A stretch of 64,000 nucleotides of DNA from Streptomyces sp. NBC_01317 (GTDB lineage: Bacteria > Actinomycetota > Actinomycetes > Streptomycetales > Streptomycetaceae), in NCBI RefSeq assembly GCF_035961655.1, contig NZ_CP108393.1, positions 5,937,001-6,001,000 of the forward strand, read 5' to 3'. The translations under genes and the position numbers were made by a program. The stretch's first letter is position 1. Each line of letters begins with the position of its first letter. The notes below the pieces were generated by a model. That model was not told the DNA's origin, made no database searches, and was given only the letters and a program-made list of their open reading frames with translations. This document shows positions 17,436-25,215 of this stretch, one piece after another.

Positions 17436-17572
17436 GGGGTGGGGTCGGAGGAGGTGCGTGTGTCCGGACGTAAAGCGTGTTTTGTGGCGCATGACTACCG
17501 TGAATGTCCGGAGCTCCTGAGGCGCCGTAAAACATGCAGTCCGGACATACGTACCTCCGCAGGCCCCACCCC
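17436..17572 (+). repeat. Long hairpin element, copy 3, opposite orientation (possible structured RNA)
   Basis: The 137-bp element has outer arms of about 34 bp (17436-17469 and 17539-17572) whose sequence differs completely from copies 1 and 2 yet still pairs, with several mismatches that are G.U on the plus strand. The inner stem (about 17475-17490 with 17523-17538) keeps the same three G.U pairs as the other copies. One U-A pair there is replaced by G-C. The loop contains CTACCGTGAATGT. Confidence 0.7.
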
Positions 17573-17592
17573 CCGCCACCACGACACACCCA

Positions 17593-17675
17593 GCCCGTCC
17601 GGCGATTGAGGACATCAGTAACCCGCGCGCGCACCGGGCAGAGGCCACAACCAAGCCCGTCCGGCGATTGAGGAC
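17593..17675 (-). repeat. Two copies of the 20-nt interspersed repeat
   Basis: Minus-orientation copies lie at 17593-17613 and 17655-17675. About 60 bp around the first copy (from CACCCCCCGCCACCACGACA onward) are identical to 10428-10480. The second copy ends 5 bp before the target duplication of the insertion sequence. Confidence 0.85.
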
Positions 17676-17685
17676 AAGCACTAAG

Positions 17686-19293
17686 CTTGTTGTTTAACGT
17701 CCGTCCCTGAGAGGCCAGTTGGCGCCTGACGGGCGATGCGGCAGTGGTACGGCCTTGGTGTGATCATGTGCGTTGTCGAGACGCTGTTGATCATGCCAAG
17801 GCCGCGAGGGTGAGTCTGCTGTACAACGCTGTTCGCGTCGAGTCCCTGACCGTGTTGTCCCGGTTCCGGACCGACTTCTACGACTGCCTGACCGCCCGCG
17901 CGGACGCACTGTTCGAGCTGACCGACGCCGTGCTGTGCACCGACGGACCGGTACGGTCGCTGGTCGACCTCGCCCTGGCACCCGAGCACCGCCGGGGTCA
18001 CGGTTCCCTCTACGCCGGCCTGAACCGCGGCGGGCTCGATGTCGCCCGGTTGCGGCGCGCGCTGGCCGGGGTTCCGCTGCCGCGGGCGGGCGACGGGCGG
18101 CTGGTCCTGGCGGTGGACGTCTCGCCGTGGCTGCGGCCGGACGCCGGGACCGTGCCGGACCGCTCGTTCTGTCACACCTACGGCCGTGGCAACGCCAAGC
18201 ACCAGATGATGCCCGGCTGGCCGTACTCGGTGGTCGTCGCCCTGGAGGCCGGCCGCACCTCCTGGTCGGCGTTCCTGGACGCGGTCCGGCTGGCCCCCGG
18301 CGCGGACCTGGCGGCGGTCACCGCCCGCCAGGTCGGCGAGGTGGTCGAACGGCTCGTCGCGGCGGGCCAGTGGAGCGAGGGTGACCCGGACGTCCTGATC
18401 GTCCTGGACGCCGGATACGACGCCCCGCGCATCGCCCACCTGCTGTCCGGCCTGCCGGTCGAGATCCTGGGCCGGACACGGTCGGACCGGGTGATGCGCC
18501 GCCCGGCACCCTCGCGGGAAGAGTTTCTCCGTGCGAACCCGAAGGGTGGACGGCCGCCCAAGCACGGCGGGGAGTTCGTCTTCGGCGACCCCGCGACCTG
18601 GGGTGAGGAGCAGGCCGTCACGGTCACCGGCACCCGCCTCTACGGCACGGCGACCGCGCGGGCCTGGGACCGGCTCCACCCGCGGCTGACCCAGCGGGCC
18701 GCCTGGCTCGACCACGACGGCCCGCTGCCGGTCATCGAAGGCACCGTCATCCGCCTGTCAGTCGAACACCTGCCGTCCGGCGGGGTCAACAAGCCGGTCT
18801 GGCTGTGGTGGTCCCGCACCGGCGCCACCGAAGCCGACGTCGACCGCTGCTGGCAGGCGTTCCTGCGACGCTTCGACATCGAGCACACCTTCCGCATGCT
18901 CAAGCAGACCCTCGGCTGGACCCGGCCCCGCCTGCGCGACTCGGCCGCCGCCGACCGCTGGACCTGGCTAATCATCGCCGCCCACACCCAACTCCGCCTC
19001 GCCCGCCCCCTCGCGACCGACCTCCGCCGACCGTGGGAGAAGCCAGCGCCGCCGCACAAACTCACACCGGCCCGCGTCCGGCGCGGGTTCCGGAACCTCC
19101 GCACGACGACCGGTTCGCCGGCCGGGGCACCGAAACCCACCACACCCGGCCCTGGACGCCCGCCCGGCTCGAAGAACCACAGACCTGCACCCCACCACGA
19201 CGTGGGACGAGTCCTCACCGGCAGCGAGGCATACCAGCGACCGGCCCACCACAAGGTCGGCACCAAACCCCGACGAACTGGTTAAAAAACAAG
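17686..19293 (+). mobile_element. Complete insertion sequence with DDE transposase (IS701-like, NF041680-type)
   Basis: The ends are imperfect inverted repeats CTTGTTGTTTAAC (17686-17698) and GTTAAAAAACAAG (19281-19293), matching at 12 of 13 positions. They are flanked by direct repeats CTAAG (17681-17685 and 19294-19298). The exact edge is ambiguous by 1-2 bp because the flank itself contains CTAAGC. The 1608-bp element carries one intact transposase gene ending 8 bp before the right edge. It inserted in the spacer between a leftward gene (start 17110) and the Rsm22-like gene (start 19339). Confidence 0.85.
17810..19285 (+). CDS. Transposase (DDE type)
   Basis: The 491-residue protein matches in overall pattern the large Streptomyces transposases starting SLLYNAVRVESLTVLSRFR. 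Likely catalytic residues are Asp in LVLAVDVSPW (about 103-108), Asp in VLIVLDAGYDAP (about 200-205) and Glu in RRFDIEHTFRMLKQ (about 353-366), the last resembling the Y/F-E-H transposase signature. The GTG at 17810 is chosen because homology-like sequence starts there; in-frame GTGs at 17744 and 17768 would add a tail unlike a protein. The C-terminal 60 residues are Pro/Arg-rich. The gene is intact, so the element may be active. Confidence 0.85.
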   Translation: MSLLYNAVRVESLTVLSRFRTDFYDCLTARADALFELTDAVLCTDGPVRSLVDLALAPEHRRGHGSLYAGLNRGGLDVARLRRALAGVPLPRAGDGRLVLAVDVSPWLRPDAGTVPDRSFCHTYGRGNAKHQMMPGWPYSVVVALEAGRTSWSAFLDAVRLAPGADLAAVTARQVGEVVERLVAAGQWSEGDPDVLIVLDAGYDAPRIAHLLSGLPVEILGRTRSDRVMRRPAPSREEFLRANPKGGRPPKHGGEFVFGDPATWGEEQAVTVTGTRLYGTATARAWDRLHPRLTQRAAWLDHDGPLPVIEGTVIRLSVEHLPSGGVNKPVWLWWSRTGATEADVDRCWQAFLRRFDIEHTFRMLKQTLGWTRPRLRDSAAADRWTWLIIAAHTQLRLARPLATDLRRPWEKPAPPHKLTPARVRRGFRNLRTTTGSPAGAPKPTTPGPGRPPGSKNHRPAPHHDVGRVLTGSEAYQRPAHHKVGTKPRRTG

Positions 19294-19338
19294 CTAAGCG
19301 CAACCAAACGCACCGGCGAAGATGCGTACGATTCGGCG

Positions 19339-20340
19339 GTGAACGCCGACACCCTTCCCACCCCCGACGCCCTGCGCACCGCCCTCGCCGGCCTGCTCGA
19401 CGGGCTGCCGCCCAAGCAGGCCGCCCAGGCCGTCGAGCGGCTGATCGCGAACTACCGGGGGACCACCCCGACCGGCACGCCCCTGCTGCGCGACCGGTCG
19501 GACGTCGCCGCCTACGCCGCGTACCGGATGCCCGCGACGTTCGAGGCGGTACGGGCCGCGCTCGACGCGCTCGCGGACGCCGCGCCGGACTGGGTGCCCG
19601 CCAGCCACCTGGACGTGGGCGGCGGCACCGGCGCGGCGGTCTGGGCGGCCGACGCGACGTGGGCGGAGCCCCGTACCACCACCGTCCTGGACTGGGCGGA
19701 GCCCGCCCTCGCGCTCGGCCGGGAGCTGGCCGAACGCTCCGGCCTCCCCGCGCTGCGTACCGTCGACTGGCGGCGCGCCAGGATCGGCACCCCGCTCGTC
19801 CTGCCCGACACCGACCTGATCACGGTCTCGTACGTCCTGAACGAACTGACCGAGCGCGACCGGGGCGCGCTCGTCACCGACGTGGCGCGGGCCGCCCAGG
19901 CCGTGGTGATCGTGGAACCCGGCACCCCCGATGGCTACTTGAGGATCATCGAGGCCCGGCGGCAGCTCATCGGCGCGGGGCTGCGCGTTGCCGCGCCCTG
20001 CCCGCACGACGGCGCCTGCCCGATCGAACCGGGCACGGACTGGTGCCACTTCGCCGCCCGGGTCGCCCGCTCCTCCCTGCACCGGCAGGTGAAGGGGGGC
20101 TCGCTGCCGTACGAGGACGAGAAGTTCAGCTATGTGGCGGCGGTCCGCTTCGCACCGCGGCCGGTGCGGAACCGGGTGATCCGCAAGCCGCAGATCCGCA
20201 AGGGCCAGGTGCTGCTGGAGCTGTGCACCCCGTCGGACGGACTGCGCGGCGAGACGGTCACCAAGCGGCACGGCGCGCTGTACCGCGCGGCCCGGGACAC
20301 GGGGTGGGGCGACGCCTGGCCGCCGCCCGCCGCCCCGTGA
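19339..20340 (+). CDS. Rsm22-like small ribosomal subunit methyltransferase family protein
   Basis: The 333-residue protein has a SAM-binding Rossmann domain with ASHLDVGGGTGAAVW (about 90-104) and DLITVSYVLNEL (about 160-171). It also has the family's conserved cysteines in CPHDGACPIEPGTDWCHF (about 222-239), which in mitochondrial Rsm22/METTL17 relatives form a metal-binding site. A -10-like TACGAT (19326-19331) lies 7 nt before GTG 19339, suggesting a leaderless mRNA. The insertion sequence ends 45 bp upstream, so the -35 area is intact but any upstream activator site is displaced. Likely role: ribosomal small-subunit assembly or rRNA methylation. Confidence 0.85.
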   Translation: MNADTLPTPDALRTALAGLLDGLPPKQAAQAVERLIANYRGTTPTGTPLLRDRSDVAAYAAYRMPATFEAVRAALDALADAAPDWVPASHLDVGGGTGAAVWAADATWAEPRTTTVLDWAEPALALGRELAERSGLPALRTVDWRRARIGTPLVLPDTDLITVSYVLNELTERDRGALVTDVARAAQAVVIVEPGTPDGYLRIIEARRQLIGAGLRVAAPCPHDGACPIEPGTDWCHFAARVARSSLHRQVKGGSLPYEDEKFSYVAAVRFAPRPVRNRVIRKPQIRKGQVLLELCTPSDGLRGETVTKRHGALYRAARDTGWGDAWPPPAAP

Positions 20341-20390
20341 TCCGTTCGGGTGATTCCCGGTGCGGTCCTGCCGGTCTCCCCGTCAGCTGT

Positions 20391-20427
20391 CGAGACGATA
20401 CGTCTCGCCTCTACCCGTTGGTAGATT
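20391..20427 (+). promoter_or_regulatory. Operator palindrome and leaderless promoter of tetR
   Basis: The inverted repeat CGAGACG/CGTCTCG (20391-20397 and 20401-20407) is followed by a second small dyad CTACC/GGTAG (20411-20415 and 20420-20424). A -10-like TAGATT (20422-20427) lies 6 nt before ATG 20434. This is the probable autoregulatory site. Confidence 0.55.
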
Positions 20428-20433
20428 GACGCC

Positions 20434-21057
20434 ATGGCCGACAGCAGGGCACCCGACTCCACCCGCCGCAGCGACCGGTCCCGCCGGGCGATCTATGACG
20501 CCGCGCTCGCCCTGGTCACCGAGGTCGGCTACGCGAAGACGACCGTCGAGGGCATCGCTGCCCGCGCCGGAGTCGGCAAGCAGACGATCTACCGGTGGTG
20601 GCCCTCGAAGGGCGCCGTCCTCCTCGAAGCCTTCCTCGATCTCACCGAGCAGGCCGCCCGCGCCGCCGCCGACGGGGCGGGGATGTACGAGATCCCCGAC
20701 ACCGGTGACCTGGCCGCGGACCTCAAACTCGTGCTGCGCGCCACGGTCGACGAGATGAACGATCCCGCGTACGACCTCCCCTCACGCGCGCTCGCCGCCG
20801 AGGGGATCGTCGACGCCGAACTGGGCGCCGAGTTCGCCCGCAAGCTCCTCGAACCCCAGCTCCAGCTCTACGTGAAGCGCCTGCGGGCCGGTCAGGAAGC
20901 CGGTGACGTACGGCAGGACATCGACCTCCGTATCGCCCTGGAACTCCTCGCGGGCCCCCTCGCGCACCGCTGGCTGCTCCGTACCCTCCCGCTCACCCAC
21001 GCATACGCGGATGCCGTCGCCGACTACGCCCTGTACGGTCTCGCCCCGCGCGGCTGA
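20434..21057 (+). CDS. TetR family transcriptional regulator
   Basis: The 207-residue protein has an N-terminal HTH: IYDAALALVTEVGYAKTTVE then IAARAGVGKQTIYRWWPSKG (about 18-58). The C-terminal ligand-binding helices match the TetR_C_11-like group (LPSRALAAEGIVDAEL, AHRWLLRTLPL). No dedicated target gene is adjacent. The upstream dyad suggests autoregulation. Its recognition helix closely resembles that of the TetR at 43087-43704. The ligand is unknown. Confidence 0.9.
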   Translation: MADSRAPDSTRRSDRSRRAIYDAALALVTEVGYAKTTVEGIAARAGVGKQTIYRWWPSKGAVLLEAFLDLTEQAARAAADGAGMYEIPDTGDLAADLKLVLRATVDEMNDPAYDLPSRALAAEGIVDAELGAEFARKLLEPQLQLYVKRLRAGQEAGDVRQDIDLRIALELLAGPLAHRWLLRTLPLTHAYADAVADYALYGLAPRG

Positions 21058-21228
21058 CCGGCGGGGCGAGGCGCGGACGGCCGGCGGCCGACCGGCGGTC
21101 GGCCGGGCGGGCCACCGGCGGCTCACATGTGGCCGACCCCCGGCTGGGGAGGGCGGCCACCCGGGAGGCAGGATGGTGCGACCATGGGTGAGGCCGCAGG
21201 GGCCGGCGTGAGGTGTGTGAGGGGATAG

Positions 21229-21975
21229 ATGGGCGACGACTTCGGCCGCTACCGCGGCACGGACAGCAGGATTCCCCAGTGGTTGCGCAGGCGTGCCAAG
21301 AAGAGCGCCGAGGCGCTCGACGGGGCGGCGGCGGACCGGGAGGCACTGCTGCTCGCCGTGGCCGACGCCGGTATGCCCGTCTCGCCCGCGGCCCATCCCC
21401 TCGGCTACCGCTGTTCCTGTGAGCGGATCGGCTGTCCGACCCCGGCCAGACACCCCATCTCGTTCGCCTGGCAGACCCAGTCCACCACCGACCGCGCCCA
21501 GATCGAGCGGTGGGCCCGCAACCAGCCCCAGGCCAACTTCATCACCGCGACCGGCATGATCCACGACGTGCTGGACGTGCCGCTGGAAGCGGGCAGCCGG
21601 GCGCTGGAGCGGCTGCTGGAACGGTCCGTGGACGTCGGCCCCGTGGCCGATTCCGGCGGCGACCGCATGCTCTTCTTCACCGCCACCCGGGGCACCCCGG
21701 AGGACGAGGACGAGTGGTGGCCCTGCGAACTGGACTGCCACCCCGAGACGATGGACGAGCATCCGGGGCTGCGCTGGCACTGCCGGGGCAGTTACGTCCT
21801 CGTACCGCCCGCGCGGCTCCCGGGCGACCTGGCGGTGCGCTGGATCCGCGGCCCCGAGCTGCCGCTGCCCGATCCCCTGACACTGCTGGAGACCCTGACG
21901 GACGCGTGCGCGCGGTACGCGGGCGAGAACGGCGAACTGGACCCGCACGCGGTGGCCTGGCCCCTGGGCCGCTGA
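21229..21975 (+). CDS. Primase-polymerase (Prim-Pol N-terminal)-like protein, catalytic motif degenerate
   Basis: The 248-residue protein shows the layout of actinobacterial bifunctional primase/polymerase N-terminal domains: a small Cys cluster CSCERIGCPTPARHPI (about 63-78), the W/DRAQIERWARNQPQANF stretch (about 86-104), then ATGMIHDVLDVP. At this last point active members have an Asp-x-Asp metal site; here the second acid appears to be Pro. The ATG at 21229 is preceded by GGGGATAG. The protein is probably a non-catalytic or diverged paralogue. It has no replication neighbours. Confidence 0.65.
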   Translation: MGDDFGRYRGTDSRIPQWLRRRAKKSAEALDGAAADREALLLAVADAGMPVSPAAHPLGYRCSCERIGCPTPARHPISFAWQTQSTTDRAQIERWARNQPQANFITATGMIHDVLDVPLEAGSRALERLLERSVDVGPVADSGGDRMLFFTATRGTPEDEDEWWPCELDCHPETMDEHPGLRWHCRGSYVLVPPARLPGDLAVRWIRGPELPLPDPLTLLETLTDACARYAGENGELDPHAVAWPLGR

Positions 21976-21997
21976 ACGACCCCGCCGATGGCCCGCG

Positions 21998-22999
21998 TTA
22001 CGAGCCCACGGCCCCCGTCACGCCCTGCAAGCGGCCTATGACGTCGACCTGGCCGGAGGCCGTCCCGGAGCCCGCCCCGGCGCGCGGGACGACCACCGCC
22101 TGGTTCGACATCCATTCCTTCGTCACGGTGTTGGTCACCGTGCCGGTCATGAGCGCCTTCACGTCTGCGCTCACCCGCGGCCGCAGCCCCTTCGCCGCCG
22201 TCTGCCGCTCGAAGAAGCGCATGGCGAAGAAGACGAACGCGCCCCCGTCCTCCGTCGCCAGCCCGACCGGGGCGAAGTCCCCGCCGTTCAGGGGCTGGTC
22301 GACGTACTGCTGGGTGAACCCGGGGACGCGCGCCCGCTTCTGACGGTCCGTCCGCCACGCGGTGGTGTGCGGCCCCGGCGCGAAGTGCGCGGGCCGGCCG
22401 GTCCGCAGGTACGAGGTGTACTCGGCGCTCAGTGCCTTCGGCGCCACCGCGAAGTTCGTGTCGTCCGGCGATATCGCCTCGCCCCAGCCGTCCTTGTCGG
22501 TCTTGAAGGCCGGCACCGTGCCCTTGGACAGGATCGCCAGATACGCGACCTCCCACGGACGGTCCTTCGCGTTGCGCACGAACACCAGCAGCCAGCTGTT
22601 GTCCTGCGGCCCGCCGTCGACGTCCCGGTTGCTGTCGGTGTCCGCGAGGAAGAACCGCGGCCAGCCCGCCTTCTTGGGGATGGTGAACTTCGCGTCGGTC
22701 AGCTCCAGCGGTACGTGCCGGGGGTTGCCGGCCGGGTCCGTGACGCTCCGCGACTTCAGCCCGGCCTGGTTGATCGCGCCCAGCGCGCCCGTGACCTGCT
22801 CCGCGTCCAGCGCCGGATCGTACGCCAGGTCCGAGGCGTTGTACGCGTCGGTGAAGACCTTCAGCGCCCGCGCGGCCTCACTCCGCTTCGCCGACGGTAC
22901 GACCGCCAGCTCCCCGTGCACCGTCACGCACCCGCTCGCCGTCAGTGACAGCGACGCGACCGCCGCCAGCCCCACCACTGCCCGCATCGGCCTCATCAT
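21998..22999 (-). CDS. Putative lipoprotein at the 3' end of the efe operon
   Basis: The 333-residue protein starts MMRPMRAVVGLAAVASLSL and has a clear lipobox LTASGC (Cys about 24), so it should be a surface lipoprotein. The mature part contains VFTDAYNASDLAYDPALD and later SWLLVFVRN, with no motif I can name. The ATG at 22999 has AGAAGG upstream; two more in-frame Met codons follow. Its start lies inside the 3' end of efeU (122-nt overlap), so it should be cotranscribed with iron-uptake genes and may act in the same envelope process. The function is unknown. Confidence 0.75.
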   Translation of the reverse strand: MMRPMRAVVGLAAVASLSLTASGCVTVHGELAVVPSAKRSEAARALKVFTDAYNASDLAYDPALDAEQVTGALGAINQAGLKSRSVTDPAGNPRHVPLELTDAKFTIPKKAGWPRFFLADTDSNRDVDGGPQDNSWLLVFVRNAKDRPWEVAYLAILSKGTVPAFKTDKDGWGEAISPDDTNFAVAPKALSAEYTSYLRTGRPAHFAPGPHTTAWRTDRQKRARVPGFTQQYVDQPLNGGDFAPVGLATEDGGAFVFFAMRFFERQTAAKGLRPRVSADVKALMTGTVTNTVTKEWMSNQAVVVPRAGAGSGTASGQVDVIGRLQGVTGAVGS

Positions 23000-23849
23000 C
23001 GGTCGCCTTCTGCTCCTCGGCCCCGCCCCCGCCTCCAACTGACCGTCCGAACCATACCGGGGCCAGGAACAGCGCGAGTGTCGGGATCAGGTAGAGCAGC
23101 CACACGACCAGCTGGACCACGGTGGGATCCGGCTGGAAGTTGAAGACGCCCTTGAGGAGCGTGCCGTACCAACTGTCCGGCGGGATGGTGGAGCTGATGT
23201 CGAAGGCCTTGTCCGACAGGCCGCCGATGTGGTCGGCCTCCTGGAGGTCGTGCACCCCGTACGCGAGCACCCCCGCCGCGACGACGACCAGCATCCCGCC
23301 GGTCCACGTGAAGAACTTCGCCAGGTTGATCCTGAGCGCGCCCCGGTAGAAGAGCCACCCCAGTACGACGGCGGTGGCGAGCCCCAACAGCACACCGGTC
23401 AGCGGCTCGTACGTGCCGTCCTGCGACGCGCGCACCGACGCCCAGACGAACAGCGCCGTCTCCAGGCCCTCGCGGCCCACCGCGAGGAACGCCGTCGCGA
23501 CCAGCGCGCCCGTGCCCATCGCCAGCGCCGCGTCGAGCTTCGCCCCCAGGTCCGCCTTGAGGTGCCGGGCCGTACGCCGCATCCAGAAGACCATCCACGT
23601 CACCAGGCACACCGCGACGATCGACAGCGAACCGCCCAGCGTCTCCTGCGCCTCGAACGTCAGCTCCTGCGAGCCGTATTCGAGCCCGAAGCCGAAGGCG
23701 AGCGCCAGCACGATCGCGACCGAGATCCCGATCCAGATGGGCCGCAGCGCGTCGCGCCGGCCCGTCTTCACCAGGTACGCGACGAGGATGCAGACGACGA
23801 GACTGGCCTCCAGGCCCTCTCGCAGACCGATCAGGTAATTGCCGAACAC
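22878..23849 (-). CDS. efeU: FTR1-type ferrous/ferric iron permease EfeU
   Basis: The 323-residue membrane protein has about seven transmembrane segments and the two REGLE iron-binding motifs: REGLEAS in TM1 (about 9-15) and REGLETA in TM4 (about 130-136). It imports iron prepared by EfeO and EfeB. GTG 23849 (VFGNYLIG) has AGAAGGGA upstream; longer in-frame starts run through the efeB gene and are rejected. The C-terminal 60 residues are Gly/Asp/Arg-rich and cytoplasmic and overlap the next gene. It is third in the order efeO-efeB-efeU. Iron repression via the box upstream of efeO is expected. Confidence 0.93.
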   Translation of the reverse strand: MFGNYLIGLREGLEASLVVCILVAYLVKTGRRDALRPIWIGISVAIVLALAFGFGLEYGSQELTFEAQETLGGSLSIVAVCLVTWMVFWMRRTARHLKADLGAKLDAALAMGTGALVATAFLAVGREGLETALFVWASVRASQDGTYEPLTGVLLGLATAVVLGWLFYRGALRINLAKFFTWTGGMLVVVAAGVLAYGVHDLQEADHIGGLSDKAFDISSTIPPDSWYGTLLKGVFNFQPDPTVVQLVVWLLYLIPTLALFLAPVWFGRSVGGGGGAEEQKATDDEADAGSGGAGGGRVAVTDGERVRDGARGAGGRTVGEAE

Positions 23850-23874
23850 GGCGGGTCCCTTCTGCTCTCTCTGC

Positions 23875-25158
23875 TCAGGAGACCAGCGTCCGGCCCCACC
23901 AGTCGTCCTTGTCCCGGACGCCCGGCGGGATCGCGAAGACCGCTGAACCCACGTGCTGGATGTACTCGTTGAGCGCGTCGGAGCGCGCGAGGGACTGCTG
24001 TACGGGGATGAACGCGTCCCGCACGTCCCGCTGGTAGGCCAGGAAGAACAGGCCCGCGTCGAGCCGGCCGAGCCCGTCCGTACCGTCGGTGAAGGAGTAG
24101 CCGCGCCGCAGCATCCGTACCCCGTGATGGGAGTCCGGGTGCGCGAGGCGCACATGCGCGGTCGGCAGCATCGCCTTGAGGTTGGGCTTGTCGTGCTCGT
24201 GCGCCTTGCCGACCGCCGCGCCCTCGCCCTTGTCCCGGCCGAAGATGTCCTCCTGCTCCTGGAGGGAGGTGCGGTCCCAGCTCTCGATCCGCATCGAGAT
24301 CCGGCGTGCGACCAGGTAGGACCCGCCGGCCAGCCAGCCGGCCCCGTCCTTCCGCGACACCCACACGTGCCGGTCGAGCGCGGCCGTGTCCGTCCCGTCG
24401 ATGTTGCTGGTGCCGTCCTTGAACCCGAAGAGGTTACGGGGGGTCTGGGCGCCCGGCGTCGTCGACGACGTCTTGCCGAAGCCCAGTTGGGACCAGCGCA
24501 CCGCGACCTTGCCGAAGCCGATGCGGGCGAGGTTGCGGATGGCGTGCACGGCGACCTGCGGATCGTCCGCGCACGCCTGCACACACAGATCACCGCCGGT
24601 GCGTGCCGCGTCCAGGTTGTCGCCGGGGAACGCGGGCAGGTCCACCAGCGCGTCGGGCCGCCGGTCCTCCAGGCCGAACCGGCCCTTGGCGAAGAGCGAC
24701 GGGCCGAAGCCGACCGTCAGGGAGAGCCGGGACGGCTTGAGCCCCAGTGCCTCGCCCGTGTCGTCGGGCGGCGCCTCGGCGAGCCCGCCGTACGCGCCGT
24801 CGCCGACCGCCTGGCCGGCCGTCATCCGCTCGGCGGCCCGCGTCCAGTCCTTGAGGAGCTGGGCCAGCTCGGCACGGTCCTTCGTCGTCACGTCGAACGA
24901 CGCGAAATGCAGACGGTCCTGTACGGCGGTGGCGATGCCGGCCTGGTGCGTACCGTGGAAGGGGACCGCCGCGCCGCTCTCCGCGGCGGGCTCGGTCGGG
25001 TCCCCGCCGCGCACCGCCGCGACGGTGCCGCCGGCCGCGACGGCACCGAGCGCGAGCCCGGCGCCGCCCCAGCCGAGGAGGGAGCGGCGGGAGGGCGCGG
25101 CGCCCTGGCCGGATCCGTCGGCGGCTCCGGGAGAGCTTTCGGTCGTCTGGTCGTTCAC
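23875..25158 (-). CDS. efeB: Deferrochelatase/DyP peroxidase EfeB, Tat-exported
   Basis: The 427-residue dye-decolourising-peroxidase-fold protein has a twin-arginine signal (SRRSLLGWGG near 23-32, hydrophobic run, Ala/Gly cleavage region). It carries the DyP signature GFKDGTSN (the GxxDG motif) in the distal heme pocket and a proximal His region HPDSHHGVRMLRRG. It oxidises iron or heme outside the membrane to feed EfeU. GTG 25158 starts the Tat peptide. It lies between efeO (57-bp gap) and efeU (25-bp gap), consistent with one mRNA. Confidence 0.93.
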   Translation of the reverse strand: MNDQTTESSPGAADGSGQGAAPSRRSLLGWGGAGLALGAVAAGGTVAAVRGGDPTEPAAESGAAVPFHGTHQAGIATAVQDRLHFASFDVTTKDRAELAQLLKDWTRAAERMTAGQAVGDGAYGGLAEAPPDDTGEALGLKPSRLSLTVGFGPSLFAKGRFGLEDRRPDALVDLPAFPGDNLDAARTGGDLCVQACADDPQVAVHAIRNLARIGFGKVAVRWSQLGFGKTSSTTPGAQTPRNLFGFKDGTSNIDGTDTAALDRHVWVSRKDGAGWLAGGSYLVARRISMRIESWDRTSLQEQEDIFGRDKGEGAAVGKAHEHDKPNLKAMLPTAHVRLAHPDSHHGVRMLRRGYSFTDGTDGLGRLDAGLFFLAYQRDVRDAFIPVQQSLARSDALNEYIQHVGSAVFAIPPGVRDKDDWWGRTLVS

Positions 25159-25215
25159 GGCGTACGCGTCCCCTGCCTGGCTGCTCGAATGCCTTACTGG
25201 TGCCTTGCTGCCTGA

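Noticed and set aside
22878..24593. 571-residue form of the iron permease
   Set aside because: The extra N-terminal part is an out-of-frame reading of efeB; conserved FTR1 sequence starts at 23849 with an RBS.
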